Counted from the first letter of the stretch, positions 36,436 to 45,069 are shown. The stretch is 64,000 nucleotides of DNA from an uncultured Phascolarctobacterium sp. (GCA_900551745.1 URXA01000005.1:1-64000); one strand, 5' to 3'. Program-made: numbers and translations. The notes: generated from the sequence alone by a model not told the origin.

Positions 36436-36895
36436 ACATTGAACGTGGTTTCATCATAAGTTTAGAAAGTTTATTACCGATAGTACGGGCGCGGCGTATA
36501 GTTTTGATGTTGGACTTGCGGCGTGGTTTCATATCGCTTTCGCTGCCGAAATCACCGCGGTCAAGGTAAGTGATCTTCGATTTGTCAGGATCAAAATAAT
36601 TACGCAGGAAACGCGCCAATCCGTCTGGATCGGCATCTTTGAAACAGGTGAAAACATCAATAGTGACAAAGCCAAGATCCGGATATAGATGCAGGGTCAC
36701 ATGGCCTTGCTTGCAATGTGAGAAAACAGAATATTCGTTGATGCCTTCTTCGCAGTTGATATAGGTTTCCCGCGGCTGCATGGCGAAATCTGCAGCTGCA
36801 CTTTGAATGGTTGCCTGAACGCCGGAAGCGTCACTTAAAAGCAGATCGCTGCAGTTATACATATCTATAGCTATTTGTGTTCCAATTGATTTCAA
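36434..36895 (-). CDS. AdoMet decarboxylase-like protein without pyruvoyl serine
   Basis: 153 residues, alignable with class 1B AdoMet decarboxylase (SpeD/SpeH), which normally self-cleaves at Glu-Ser to make a pyruvoyl group. The core is KQGHVTLHLYPDLGF.TIDVFTCF. At the place of the family's Glu62-Ser63 it has Gln63-Gly64, while the catalytic His (His69) and Cys (Cys84) are kept. Without Ser it cannot form pyruvoyl, so it should not be a standard decarboxylase. A basic C-terminal tail (KPRRKSNIKTIRRARTIGNK, about 123-142) is extra. SD GGAGA lies before the ATG. No spermidine synthase is adjacent. It may be a regulatory or neofunctionalised paralogue. Confidence 0.78.
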   Translation of the reverse strand: MKSIGTQIAIDMYNCSDLLLSDASGVQATIQSAAADFAMQPRETYINCEEGINEYSVFSHCKQGHVTLHLYPDLGFVTIDVFTCFKDADPDGLARFLRNYFDPDKSKITYLDRGDFGSESDMKPRRKSNIKTIRRARTIGNKLSKLMMKPRSM

Positions 36896-37106
36896 GGTAG
36901 TTCTCCTTTCAAAGAGGCGAGCTTTAATTTTTTAAATAAAATGTTGGTTAAAGTATAAACAACTTAATATATTATAGCTAAAAAATAGCTTGCTGTCAAA
37001 GTTTATTCAGGTTTACAGGTGTGAAAAGAATATGGCAAAAAGTTTTGTTTTATTTGAAAACGTGTTATAATAAACGAGAACATTTGTTTTGTACGGTGGT
37101 GGAATA

Positions 37107-39266
37107 ATGCAAGAATTGCAGGGCGTTATTGATAATATAGTTTTTCAAAGTGAAGATAATCAGTTTAGTGTATTCAGGGTGAAAACTGACCATGAGGGGA
37201 AGGTAAGCGTTGTTTATCGGGGACCGGCTCCTTTTTTAGGAGAGTCGGTGGAGCTCAGCGGCAGCTGGGGCGAACACGCTAAGTTCGGCAGACAGTTCCG
37301 TGCTGAAGTCTGCCAGGCTATAAAGCCTTCAACTACCGATGGTGTGGAGCGTTTTCTGGCTTCTGGTGCGGTCAGGGGCATTGGTAAAACTATGGCTGCC
37401 CGTATCGTTGAGCATTTTGGTTCAGATACGCTGGATGTTTTGTCTTTATCACCGCATCGGCTGACCGAGATTTCAGGTATCGGCAGAAAGAAGGCCGAAG
37501 CTATTGGGATGTCTTATGCAGAGTTGTCGGATATGCGGGAATTGATGGTGTATCTGGAATCGCATGGTGTCAGTGCCAATTATGCACCGAAGCTGCAGGC
37601 GCAATATGGTGCTACGGCGATGAAAAGAATTCAGGAGAATCCATATAGTCTGGCGAGTGATATTTCCGGTATCGGTTTCAGAACCGCAGATAAGATTGCC
37701 TTAGCGACCGGAATGGACGGTGCCTGTGAGGAACGGATTAAAGCCGGGTTAGAATATGCGCTCAATCAGGCTGCTTCTGCGGGGCATACCTGTGTGCCGG
37801 AGGAGTTGCTGCTGCGCGAGACGGTGAGGCTGCTGCAGGTCAGCGGCAGCGTTGTCAATGATGTTTTTCAAAAACTTTTGGCAGAGGACAGGCTGCGTAC
37901 GGAAGAAGTTGGCGGTTTACGGCTGATCTATCCTGAGTATTTGTATCAGGCGGAAGTGCAGACTGCTAAGCGGCTGCTCAAATTACGCGATCTGACTGAT
38001 GCTTTGGAAAAAGTCAATGTGGATAAGATTATTGGGCAATGGGAGTCTGAAGCCGGGATTGTATTGGCTGAGGCACAGAAAGAAGCTATTCATGCTTCTT
38101 TAAAATATGGCGTTTTTGTTCTTACAGGCGGGCCTGGTACAGGTAAAACGACTGTAATCAAGGGGATTTTGGCAGTGCTGGAAAAAGCTGGCTGCCGGAT
38201 ACTCCTTGCAGCGCCGACAGGACGTGCCGCAAGAAGGCTGGCTGATTCATCCGGGCATCCTGCGGTGACAGTACACAGGTTACTGGAATATACGCCGAAT
38301 GGCGGCGGCTTTAACTTTGGCAAGAATGACGGCGATCCGCTGGATGCCGATGCAATTATCATTGACGAAGCTTCGATGCTGGATATTACGCTTACTTATA
38401 ATTTACTGAAAGCGGTTCAGGGCGGCTGCCGGCTGATTTTTGTCGGCGATGTTGACCAGCTTCCGTCTGTTGGTGCCGGTTCTGTTTTAAAGGATATCAT
38501 CCGTTCACAGAAAATGCCTGTTGTAAGATTAGAGAGTGTTTTTCGTCAGGCTGAGATAAGTCCTATTGTGCGTAATGCACATAGGATAAATCGCGGGCAG
38601 ATGCCTGAATGGGAACCGAGCAGCGATTTTACTTTTGTAGAGATCGAGAATGAATTTGATGCGGCTGAATATGTGGCTAATATTTATGCCAGATTAACGC
38701 AGCAAAGCGACTGGCAGTCTGTGCAGGTCTTGTCGCCTATGCATAAGAATCCCTGTGGGGTTCAGAATCTTAACCATTTGCTTCAGCAGCGGATCAATCC
38801 GCCGGAGCTGAATAAAAGCGAGGTCAATACGCCGGGTAATGTACTGCGTGCCGGAGATAAGGTGATGCAGATCCGTAATAACTATGAAAAAGAAGTTTTT
38901 AATGGGGATATTGGCAGGATCGTGTATATAAATGGACGTAATGTTGCGGTTGATTATCCTGAACGTGCTGATGGTGAGTATGTAACTTATACGCCTAATG
39001 AAATCGACGAACTGCAGCTTGCATATGCGATGAGCGTGCATAAATCGCAGGGAAGCGAGTATCCAACGGTTATTTTGCTGATGGTTCCAGGACATTACAT
39101 CATGCTTCAGCGTAATTTGCTGTATACGGCAGTAACACGTGCCAGGCAGAAGGTTATTTTAGTAGGTACAAAAGCAGCTGTGCAGACTGCTGTAGATAAT
39201 GACAGGACAAGAAAACGTTATTCGCTGTTGGCGGAACGGCTGCAGGAACAGGGAGATATTTTTTAA
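37107..39266 (+). CDS. recD2: RecD2-type ATP-dependent DNA helicase
   Basis: 719 residues from ATG 37107 after GGTGGTGG; TTG 37089 lies before the SD. The N-terminal OB-like and helix-hairpin-helix region (SGAVRGIGKTMAARIVEHFG, ISGIGRKKAEAIG, ISGIGFRTADKIA) is typical of RecD2. The superfamily 1B motor follows: Walker A LTGGPGTGKTT (about residue 346), IIIDEASM, GDVDQLPSVGAGS, VFRQAE, and C-terminal AMSVHKSQGSEYPTV and YTAVTRA. It unwinds DNA 5' to 3' in repair, independent of RecBC. A TATAAT at 37066-37071 is a likely -10. Confidence 0.92.
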   Translation: MQELQGVIDNIVFQSEDNQFSVFRVKTDHEGKVSVVYRGPAPFLGESVELSGSWGEHAKFGRQFRAEVCQAIKPSTTDGVERFLASGAVRGIGKTMAARIVEHFGSDTLDVLSLSPHRLTEISGIGRKKAEAIGMSYAELSDMRELMVYLESHGVSANYAPKLQAQYGATAMKRIQENPYSLASDISGIGFRTADKIALATGMDGACEERIKAGLEYALNQAASAGHTCVPEELLLRETVRLLQVSGSVVNDVFQKLLAEDRLRTEEVGGLRLIYPEYLYQAEVQTAKRLLKLRDLTDALEKVNVDKIIGQWESEAGIVLAEAQKEAIHASLKYGVFVLTGGPGTGKTTVIKGILAVLEKAGCRILLAAPTGRAARRLADSSGHPAVTVHRLLEYTPNGGGFNFGKNDGDPLDADAIIIDEASMLDITLTYNLLKAVQGGCRLIFVGDVDQLPSVGAGSVLKDIIRSQKMPVVRLESVFRQAEISPIVRNAHRINRGQMPEWEPSSDFTFVEIENEFDAAEYVANIYARLTQQSDWQSVQVLSPMHKNPCGVQNLNHLLQQRINPPELNKSEVNTPGNVLRAGDKVMQIRNNYEKEVFNGDIGRIVYINGRNVAVDYPERADGEYVTYTPNEIDELQLAYAMSVHKSQGSEYPTVILLMVPGHYIMLQRNLLYTAVTRARQKVILVGTKAAVQTAVDNDRTRKRYSLLAERLQEQGDIF

Positions 39267-39305
39267 GACGTTATAAATTTAGGGAAAGGTGATGTATAAT
39301 CACCC

Positions 39306-39992
39306 ATGTTTATACGGTTGATAAAAAACTGGTATGCGCTGTTACTGTCGGTTTTTTGGGCACGAAAGTGCGCCGGCTGCGGTCAGATCGCTGAAGACGG
39401 TTTGTTTTGCAGTGTTTGCAGAGAAGTGTTATTGCAGCCTTTGTGGCTGTCGGAGCGTGAAGCTTTGGACGGCGCGGGAATGTTGTTTAAATATAACGGA
39501 GCTATAAAAACGGCATTACAAAATGTAAAGTTTAAGAACCGCAGAGATATTTTGGAGTTGTTGGCAGAAGAATGCAGCCAGATTAGTACTGCCAACTGGC
39601 CGGAAATGCTGTTGCATATTTTAGCTGAGCGTGATGTAATGATTGTACCGATACCAACGTCAAGTCAGAGGGTAAACGTAAGGAGATTCGATATCCCGCT
39701 GGTTTTATTTAAAAATACTGATGCTGCATATTTTTTGACTCCGGCTCTGAAAAGAACGCGGGAAACCGTGCCGCAATATGATTTAAGCCCGCAGGAACGA
39801 AAAATGAATTTAGAAGATTGTTTTGCGGTTACGCAAAATGTTGCCGGTAAAACTGTCATTATTGTGGATGATATTTTTACTACGGGAGCGACAATGGAAG
39901 AAGCTGCCAAGACTTTGAAGAACTCTGGAGCTATCAAAGTTTATGGACTTACATTTTGCGGCAGCATTGAAAATTATGGACAAAGACAATAA
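39306..39992 (+). CDS. comF: ComF-family phosphoribosyltransferase-like protein
   Basis: 228 residues. The N-terminal zinc-type motif KCAGCG...CSVCRE is followed by a type I phosphoribosyltransferase domain with PRPP loop VIIVDDIFTTGAT (about residues 182-194). ComF/ComFC proteins are needed for DNA uptake in competent bacteria and are widely kept in non-competent ones. It follows recD2 by 39 bases, a plausible operon. In Firmicutes comF is commonly followed by hpf, secA and prfB; here about 4.5 kb separates it from hpf. Confidence 0.88.
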   Translation: MFIRLIKNWYALLLSVFWARKCAGCGQIAEDGLFCSVCREVLLQPLWLSEREALDGAGMLFKYNGAIKTALQNVKFKNRRDILELLAEECSQISTANWPEMLLHILAERDVMIVPIPTSSQRVNVRRFDIPLVLFKNTDAAYFLTPALKRTRETVPQYDLSPQERKMNLEDCFAVTQNVAGKTVIIVDDIFTTGATMEEAAKTLKNSGAIKVYGLTFCGSIENYGQRQ

Positions 39993-40021
39993 AAAACTTG
40001 CTGTCAGTTTCTGACAGCAAG
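39991..40021 (-). terminator. Terminator of HD-GYP gene
   Basis: CTTGCTGTCAG and CTGACAGCAAG form an 11-bp stem with loop TTT. The T run is on the minus strand (AAAAAA at 39991-39996), so it mainly ends the HD-GYP transcript and may also slow the convergent comF transcript. Confidence 0.85.
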
Positions 40022-40039
40022 TGCAAGCAGTTGATAGTA

Positions 40040-40657
40040 TTATTTTTTTTGTTTGATAATTTTGCTGGGAATGACTGACTGCATGAATGCTTTTACAACA
40101 TTGGGGTCAAAATCAAGCCCTGCTTTGTTTTGCAGTTCGATAATTGCTTCGCTGTGTGTTTTCTGCCATTGCTGGGTGCAGGGATTAATGAATTTGTCAT
40201 AATGGTCTGCTACAGAAATAATTCTGGCGCCTAAGGGAATGTTTACGCCTTTTAGGCGTTTGGGATATCCGGTACCATCCCATTTTTCATGGTGGGCATG
40301 GATGATTGGAATGATATGGCTGAAGCCCTGGATATTTTCAAGCATACTGGCACCAGCCTGACAATGACGTTTGTAGATGGACATTTCACGAGTGCTCAGG
40401 TAAGGAGCTTTCATAAGGATCATGTTGGGCACGGAAAGGCTGCCTATATCATGCAGCAATGCTGCGGTTTTGATACAGGAAACTTCTGCCGGCGGTAATC
40501 CCAGTTTGGCGGCAATGCTGGCAGCATAGTTGGCGACCTGCTGGCTGTGCATATAAAGCGCCTTATTCTTATGTTGTAACATTTTCAAAAAGAATTCGCA
40601 GATTTCCGAAGTTTGTCCGTCGTCAGGAAAATCTAAGAATTGGGGTATGGCAATCAT
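40040..40657 (-). CDS. Stand-alone HD-GYP domain protein
   Basis: 205 residues from the ATG at 40657; a TTG six bases upstream is better spaced from GAGGACGG and is an alternative. HD-GYP signature: HSQQVANYA, LLHDIG, KRHCQAGASML, HAHHEKWDGTGYP, ISVADHYD and LDFDPNVV, so all metal ligands seem present. These phosphodiesterases hydrolyse cyclic di-GMP or related dinucleotides. There is no receiver or sensor domain, so activity would be controlled elsewhere or constitutive. It is inserted between comF and a structured RNA, in opposite orientation. Confidence 0.85.
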   Translation of the reverse strand: MIAIPQFLDFPDDGQTSEICEFFLKMLQHKNKALYMHSQQVANYAASIAAKLGLPPAEVSCIKTAALLHDIGSLSVPNMILMKAPYLSTREMSIYKRHCQAGASMLENIQGFSHIIPIIHAHHEKWDGTGYPKRLKGVNIPLGARIISVADHYDKFINPCTQQWQKTHSEAIIELQNKAGLDFDPNVVKAFMQSVIPSKIIKQKK

Positions 40658-40723
40658 AAACAATCCGTCCTCATTTACATGGTGATAATAGTATACTACG
40701 AAAAAGTTGATTAGCAAAGACAC

Positions 40724-40751
40724 TTGCAAAAATTTTTGCTTAATGTATAAT
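40724..40751 (+). promoter_or_regulatory. Promoter of structured RNA
   Basis: TTGCAA (40724-40729), 16 bases, TATAAT (40746-40751). The expected start, about seven bases after the -10, coincides with the first base of the closing stem of the RNA at 40759. Confidence 0.75.
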
Positions 40752-40758
40752 TATAAAT

Positions 40759-40963
40759 ACAACTCAGGTCTGTGGTTGCAAGTCGAGGCCAGTTGCGGGC
40801 AAAACGATCCACGTAAGCAATCAAAGTATTGTGAGCACGGCGCAGCTTAGAAGTAAGTCCTGCCGCAAAGGCGAGAGGGGTAGTAGTGGGGAGCTCTGAA
40901 AAGCTTATGAGCGAACCCTCCAGCAGGCGAGTGTGGGGGCGAAAACCAGGTCAGCTGAGTTGT
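40759..40963 (+). ncRNA. raiA RNA: Structured ~205-nt RNA, probable raiA RNA
   Basis: The gap from 40658 to 41095 has no gene but holds a compact RNA. ACAACTCAG (40759-40767) pairs perfectly with CTGAGTTGT (40955-40963), closing a GC-rich, purine-rich interior with many short complementary segments (for example GGGAGCTCT, AGCAGGCGAGTG). It has its own promoter, and an intrinsic terminator begins 12 bases after the closing stem. The raiA RNA class, described from Firmicutes and Actinobacteria, is about this size and lies by the hibernation factor gene, often after comF. Here comF is 0.8 kb upstream and hpf 3.5 kb downstream. RNA status is well supported; class is inferred from size and synteny. 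6S RNA or a leader of the ABC operon are alternatives. Confidence 0.68.
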
Positions 40964-40975
40964 CTGTAAAAATTG

Positions 40976-41006
40976 TACCGTTATTAAAAATAACGGTATT
41001 TTTTTA
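40976..41006 (+). terminator. Terminator of structured RNA
   Basis: TACCGTTATT (40976-40985) and AATAACGGTA (40989-40998) around AAA, then seven T residues. The next gene starts 90 bases later, so attenuation of that gene is also possible. Confidence 0.9.
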
Positions 41007-41095
41007 TTGCCTGACGGGATATTTAGTACTATAATAAGAAAATATTATAAATAGAAGCGGTTGGAAAGCTGCTGAATTGATTTGGAGGGGTAAAA

Positions 41096-41878
41096 ATGAA
41101 AAAGATTGGATTTTTAGTAATGGCTGTATTGGCGATGCTTGCATTGCTGTCTGCCGGCTGTGGTAGTTCACAGGAAGCTCCCAAGAAGGTAGAAACGGAA
41201 AAGGTATTAAGAGTCGGTACCGAACCGGCTTTTGCACCATTTGAGTTCCAAAAAGAAGGTTCAAATGAATTTACAGGCTTTGATATGGATCTTATTCGTG
41301 CTATCGGCACGAAGCTTGGTTACAAAGTAGAGATTTCTTCTATGGGATTTGATGCTTTGATTCCGGCGTTGAATTCAGGTAATATTGATGTTGCGATCGC
41401 TGGCATGAGCATTACTGATGAACGTAAAAAAGTAGTGGTTTTTTCTGACCCGTATTATACTTCCGGCCTGATCGTAATGGTGAAAAAAGATGATGATAAA
41501 ATCAAAGGCTTCAGTGATTTAGAAGGAAAACGGATTGCTGTGCAGATCGGTACCACAGGAGCGAATAAAGCAGGTGAAGTTAAAAATGCCCAGGTAACTG
41601 CATTTAACGACAATACTGCTGCCGCTATGGAACTGAAAAACGGCGGGGCCGATGCCGTAATCAATGACAGCCCTGTTTTGAAGTATTATTTGCAGCAGGG
41701 GGGCAGTGCTGACGCAAAGATTGTCGGTGCGGTTATGAATTCTGAGGATTATGGTATCGCAGTAAAAAAAGGCAATGATAAACTGGCTGCTGAAATTAAT
41801 AAAGCTTTAGGCGAGATGAAACAAACCGGAGAATATGATAAATTATATAAAACCTGGTTTGGCGAAGAAAAGAAATAA
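41096..41878 (+). CDS. Polar amino-acid ABC binding lipoprotein, copy 1
   Basis: 260 residues. Lipoprotein signal with lipobox LSAGC (Cys about residue 22). Family 3 solute-binding fold: VLRVGTEPAFAPFEF, GFDMDLIRAIG, MGFDALIPALNSGNIDVAIAGMSIT, VQIGTTGA and INDSPV, as in GlnH/HisJ-type proteins. SD GGAGGGG precedes the ATG. A close paralogue follows directly, and one permease and one ATPase complete the transporter. Glutamine or another polar amino acid is likely; the exact ligand is not evident. Confidence 0.88.
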   Translation: MKKIGFLVMAVLAMLALLSAGCGSSQEAPKKVETEKVLRVGTEPAFAPFEFQKEGSNEFTGFDMDLIRAIGTKLGYKVEISSMGFDALIPALNSGNIDVAIAGMSITDERKKVVVFSDPYYTSGLIVMVKKDDDKIKGFSDLEGKRIAVQIGTTGANKAGEVKNAQVTAFNDNTAAAMELKNGGADAVINDSPVLKYYLQQGGSADAKIVGAVMNSEDYGIAVKKGNDKLAAEINKALGEMKQTGEYDKLYKTWFGEEKK

Positions 41879-41985
41879 TATTCGTACAACTTTAGGTTGC
41901 GTCAGGCTGTTTTTAGTTATATAATTAACAAATATAAAGGGCTGCGTGTTGAGTGTAGTCCAGATATTTTTCTGGAGGTTGGAAA

Positions 41986-42765
41986 ATGAAAAAATATTTA
42001 CTTATGGTAATGGCTGTTTTGGCAGCTTTGTCCTTAATGGTAGCCGGCTGCGGCGGCAAAGAAGAAGCAAAAAAAGCTGAGCCTGCAAAAGTTCTGCGTG
42101 TAGGTACTGAACCTACTTTTGCACCGTTTGAATTTCAAAAAGAAGGCTCTAAAGAATATACTGGTTTTGATATGGACCTTATCCGTGCCATTGGCAAACA
42201 AATGGGTTACAAGGTTGAGATCATGAATATGGGTTTTGATGCTTTGATTCCTGCATTGAGCTCCGGCAATATTGATACTGTAATTGCTGGTATGAGTATT
42301 ACTCCTGAACGTCAGGAGGCAGTACTGTTCTCCGCTCCTTATTACAGATCCGGTTTGGTAGTTATGGTGCAGAAGAACAATGACACTATTAAAGGTATCG
42401 AGGATCTGGTAGGAAAAAGAATTGCCGTCCAAATCGGTACTACCGGAGCAGCTAAAGCAGAGAGCGTAAAAGACGCTAAAGTAACGGCATTCAACACTAA
42501 CACAGAAGCTGCTATGGAATTGAAAAACGGCGGCGTTGATGCTGTTATCAACGACAGTCCTGTAGTTGGTTACTATTTGGCACAAGGCGGCAGTGCTGAT
42601 GCCAAAACTGTAGGCGATGTGCTTGAAGCTGAGGAATACGGCATTGCAGTTAAAAAAGGCAATGATAAATTAGCTGCTGAAATCGATAAAGCTCTGGCCG
42701 AATTGAAGAAAAACGGCGAGTATGACAAGATTTACAAAACCTGGTTTGGTGAAGTAAAGAAATAA
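41986..42765 (+). CDS. Polar amino-acid ABC binding lipoprotein, copy 2
   Basis: 259 residues, about three quarters identical to the preceding protein by eye, with the same lipobox type (VAGC) and binding-fold motifs. Differences cluster around the hinge and binding segments (for example NSGNIDVAIAG versus SSGNIDTVIAG, ERKKVVVFSDPYYTS versus ERQEAVLFSAPYYRS), which may widen ligand range. It has SD TGGAGG and a 107-base spacer of its own. The tandem pair suggests two ligands or two affinities sharing one permease. Confidence 0.88.
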   Translation: MKKYLLMVMAVLAALSLMVAGCGGKEEAKKAEPAKVLRVGTEPTFAPFEFQKEGSKEYTGFDMDLIRAIGKQMGYKVEIMNMGFDALIPALSSGNIDTVIAGMSITPERQEAVLFSAPYYRSGLVVMVQKNNDTIKGIEDLVGKRIAVQIGTTGAAKAESVKDAKVTAFNTNTEAAMELKNGGVDAVINDSPVVGYYLAQGGSADAKTVGDVLEAEEYGIAVKKGNDKLAAEIDKALAELKKNGEYDKIYKTWFGEVKK

Positions 42766-42781
42766 TATGGTCATATCTGGA

Positions 42782-42819
42782 TGCGGAGTACATCAACGGT
42801 GACGGTGGTGTGCTCCGTA
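42782..42819 (+). terminator. Intercistronic attenuator hairpin
   Basis: TGCGGAGTACATCA (42782-42795) pairs with TGGTGTGCTCCGTA (42806-42819) through GC, AT and GU pairs, followed by TTTTCTTTG. It lies between binding protein and permease, so partial termination would keep binding proteins in excess. Confidence 0.65.
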
Positions 42820-42869
42820 TTTTCTTTGTTGAATTTTAAAGAGCTGACAATGAAAGGGAGACAAACTGC

Positions 42870-43526
42870 ATGGATATTAATTTCAGCTTGATTTGGGATG
42901 CCTTGCCCTTGCTGCTGGCCGGTGCCGGTATTACGATCGAAATAACGGCTTTAAGCGTAGGCTTTGGCCTTTTGATAGGCATGACAGTCGGTATAGCACG
43001 TCTTGCCAGTATAAAACCTGTGCGTTATTTTGCTAATTGTTATGTGGATTTTATTCGCGGAACGCCGCTTTTGGTACAGATATTTTTGGTTTATTTCGCT
43101 TTGCCGGGAATTATTGGGCATCGCGTTGATCCCTATTTTGCGGCAATTTCTGCCTGTTCTATCAATAGTGGTGCTTATATTGCGGAAATTTTCCGTGCCG
43201 GTATCCAGTCAATTGATAAGGGACAAATGGAAGCAGGACGTTCTTTAGGAATGAGCTGGGCGCAGACTATGCGGTATGTTATTATGCCGCAGGCTTTTAA
43301 ACGCATTATCCCACCTTTGGGCAACGAGTTTATTGCAATGCTGAAAGATTCTTCGCTGGTTTCTGTTATTGGCTTTGAAGAACTTACGCGTCGTGGTCAG
43401 TTGATTATCGCCCGTACATATGCATCCTTCGAAATTTGGATGGCCGTAGCTGTTATTTATTTGATCATGACTTTTACGGTTGCCCGTCTCGTAGGTATGC
43501 TGGAACGGAGGTATGATACGAAATGA
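42870..43526 (+). CDS. Polar amino-acid ABC permease
   Basis: 218 residues with about five membrane helices. HisM/GlnP-type features: ITIEITALSVGFGLLIG at the start, FIRGTPLLVQIFLVYFALP, and the EAA loop EAGRSLGMSWAQTMRYVIMPQA (about residues 120-141). SD AAAGGGAG precedes ATG 42870. It forms a homodimeric channel with the ATPase encoded next. Confidence 0.92.
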   Translation: MDINFSLIWDALPLLLAGAGITIEITALSVGFGLLIGMTVGIARLASIKPVRYFANCYVDFIRGTPLLVQIFLVYFALPGIIGHRVDPYFAAISACSINSGAYIAEIFRAGIQSIDKGQMEAGRSLGMSWAQTMRYVIMPQAFKRIIPPLGNEFIAMLKDSSLVSVIGFEELTRRGQLIIARTYASFEIWMAVAVIYLIMTFTVARLVGMLERRYDTK

Positions 43527-44254
43527 ATGAAGCAATGATTAAAATAACCGATCTAAGAAAAAGTTATGGCAATCTGGAGGTTTTAAAGGGTATTGACCTG
43601 ACGATTGCCGAACGCGAAGTTGTGGTAATTATTGGTCCCTCTGGCAGTGGTAAAAGTACTTTACTACGGTGTATAAATTATTTGGAAGAGCCTACAGGCG
43701 GCAGTATTGTTATTGACGGTATACCTTTGACAGGGGAAGCAAACATTAATGAAATACGTAAAGAAGTCGGGATGGTATTTCAACGTTTTAATCTGTTTCC
43801 GCATATGACCGTTCTTGAAAATTTAGTGCTGGCGCCGATGAAGGTGCGTGGCATCAGCTGCAGTGAGGCAGAACAAACGGCACAGGAACTGCTGATAAAA
43901 GTTGGCTTGGATGATAAAGCAAATGCTTATCCTGATCAGCTTTCCGGCGGTCAGCAGCAGCGTGTAGCGATTGCCAGGGCTTTAGCAATGAAACCTAAAG
44001 CATTGTTGTTCGATGAACCTACTTCTGCTCTTGATCCGGAAATGATCAATGAGGTATTAGACGTCATGAAAAGTTTGGCTAAAGAAGGGATGACGATGGC
44101 AGTAGTAACCCATGAGATGGGTTTTGCCCGCGAAGTTGGTGACAGGGTAATTTTTGTGGATGGCGGCGTTATTGTAGAGCAGGGTGAGCCGGAAGAGGTA
44201 TTTTTGTATGCGAAAGAAGAACGCACGCGCAGCTTTTTATCTAAAATATTATAA
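43523..44254 (+). CDS. Polar amino-acid ABC ATPase
   Basis: 243 residues. ATG overlaps the permease stop (ATGA). Walker A GPSGSGKST, Q-loop VFQRFNLFPHM, signature LSGGQQQRVAIARA, Walker B LLFDEPTSALD and switch THEMGFA, all as in GlnQ/HisP. A second in-frame ATG four codons later is also possible. It completes the binding protein (x2)-permease-ATPase operon. Confidence 0.93.
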   Translation: MNEAMIKITDLRKSYGNLEVLKGIDLTIAEREVVVIIGPSGSGKSTLLRCINYLEEPTGGSIVIDGIPLTGEANINEIRKEVGMVFQRFNLFPHMTVLENLVLAPMKVRGISCSEAEQTAQELLIKVGLDDKANAYPDQLSGGQQQRVAIARALAMKPKALLFDEPTSALDPEMINEVLDVMKSLAKEGMTMAVVTHEMGFAREVGDRVIFVDGGVIVEQGEPEEVFLYAKEERTRSFLSKIL

Positions 44255-44313
44255 GTGTCATCAAGGTTAATTGGGTGTTTTATTACCCGAAGTGTTACAT
44301 TAGTAGCAATTGT

Positions 44314-44352
44314 AAACTCGCATGTGAAATTTTTGAGACATGCGAGTTTTTT
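44314..44352 (+). terminator. Terminator of amino-acid ABC operon
   Basis: AAACTCGCATG and CATGCGAGTTT form an 11-bp stem with a 14-base loop and six T residues. It separates the transporter from hpf. Confidence 0.88.
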
Positions 44353-44458
44353 GTTACTTTATCAGCAGGAGATTTGCAGAGCGCGGCGAATTACTATATT
44401 AAAGCAAGCAGAGAGCTTGCGATCCCATCACCTTGGGGAATTCAAGGAGGTATGAATT

Positions 44459-44995
44459 ATGAACGTAAACGTACGCGGTAAAAACATTGATGTAACTCCG
44501 GCATTAAAAGATTATGTCGAAAAAAAGATTACGAAAGTAACGAAACAGTTTAAAACTGTCGGTGATATTTCAGCAGTTTTGAAAGTGGAAAAAGGTAATC
44601 ATATTGTAGAAATTACTGTACCGGCCAGTGGGATTTTGCTTAGAGCGCAGGAAACAACCAAGGATATGTATTCTTCTATTGACTTGGTAATAGAAAAAAT
44701 CGAACGCCAGATCCACAAATATAAAACCCGCTTGATGAAGAGAAAATACAATAACTTCCAAGATGCTGTGGTTTCTGCTTCGGTAGAAGCTGTTGCAGAA
44801 GATGATGGAGAATTCAAGATCATTAAGAATAAGTCTTTTGCGATGCATCCGATGACTGCGGAAGAAGCTATTTTACAAATGAATCTTTTGAATCATGATT
44901 TCTTCGTTTTCTATGATCCTGATTTCGGTGGCGTGAACGTGGTTTATCGTCGTAAAGATGGTAATTACGGTTTGCTGGCTCCGGAATTAAAATAA
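44459..44995 (+). CDS. hpf: Long-form ribosome hibernation promoting factor
   Basis: 178 residues, the long HPF form. The N-terminal domain (1-100: VRGKNIDVTPALKDYVEKKI) binds the 30S decoding channel. A linker follows, then a C-terminal dimerisation domain (about 120-178: KNKSFAMHPMTAEEAILQMNLL, FFVFYDPDFGGVNVVYRRKDG) that pairs 70S ribosomes into 100S dimers in stationary phase. Strong SD AAGGAGGT. secA and prfB follow, the standard Firmicute order; the structured RNA at 40759 probably belongs functionally with this gene. Confidence 0.95.
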   Translation: MNVNVRGKNIDVTPALKDYVEKKITKVTKQFKTVGDISAVLKVEKGNHIVEITVPASGILLRAQETTKDMYSSIDLVIEKIERQIHKYKTRLMKRKYNNFQDAVVSASVEAVAEDDGEFKIIKNKSFAMHPMTAEEAILQMNLLNHDFFVFYDPDFGGVNVVYRRKDGNYGLLAPELK

Positions 44996-45036
44996 GCGGC
45001 AATACTAAATAGGAAAATAATTTACTGAAAGTTCAC

Positions 45037-45069
45037 AAAAAGCCTGGGGTTAAAGCCCCGGGCTTTTTG
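45037..45069 (+). terminator. Terminator of hpf
   Basis: AAAAAGCCTGGGG pairs with CCCCGGGCTTTTT (one GU pair) around TTAAAG, ending in five T residues. Confidence 0.9.

Noticed and set aside
40941..40958. Signal recognition particle RNA suggested by the ACCAGGTCAG string
   Set aside because: The conserved SRP apical loop (GGAAGGAAGCAG-like) is absent and the closing-stem layout differs.
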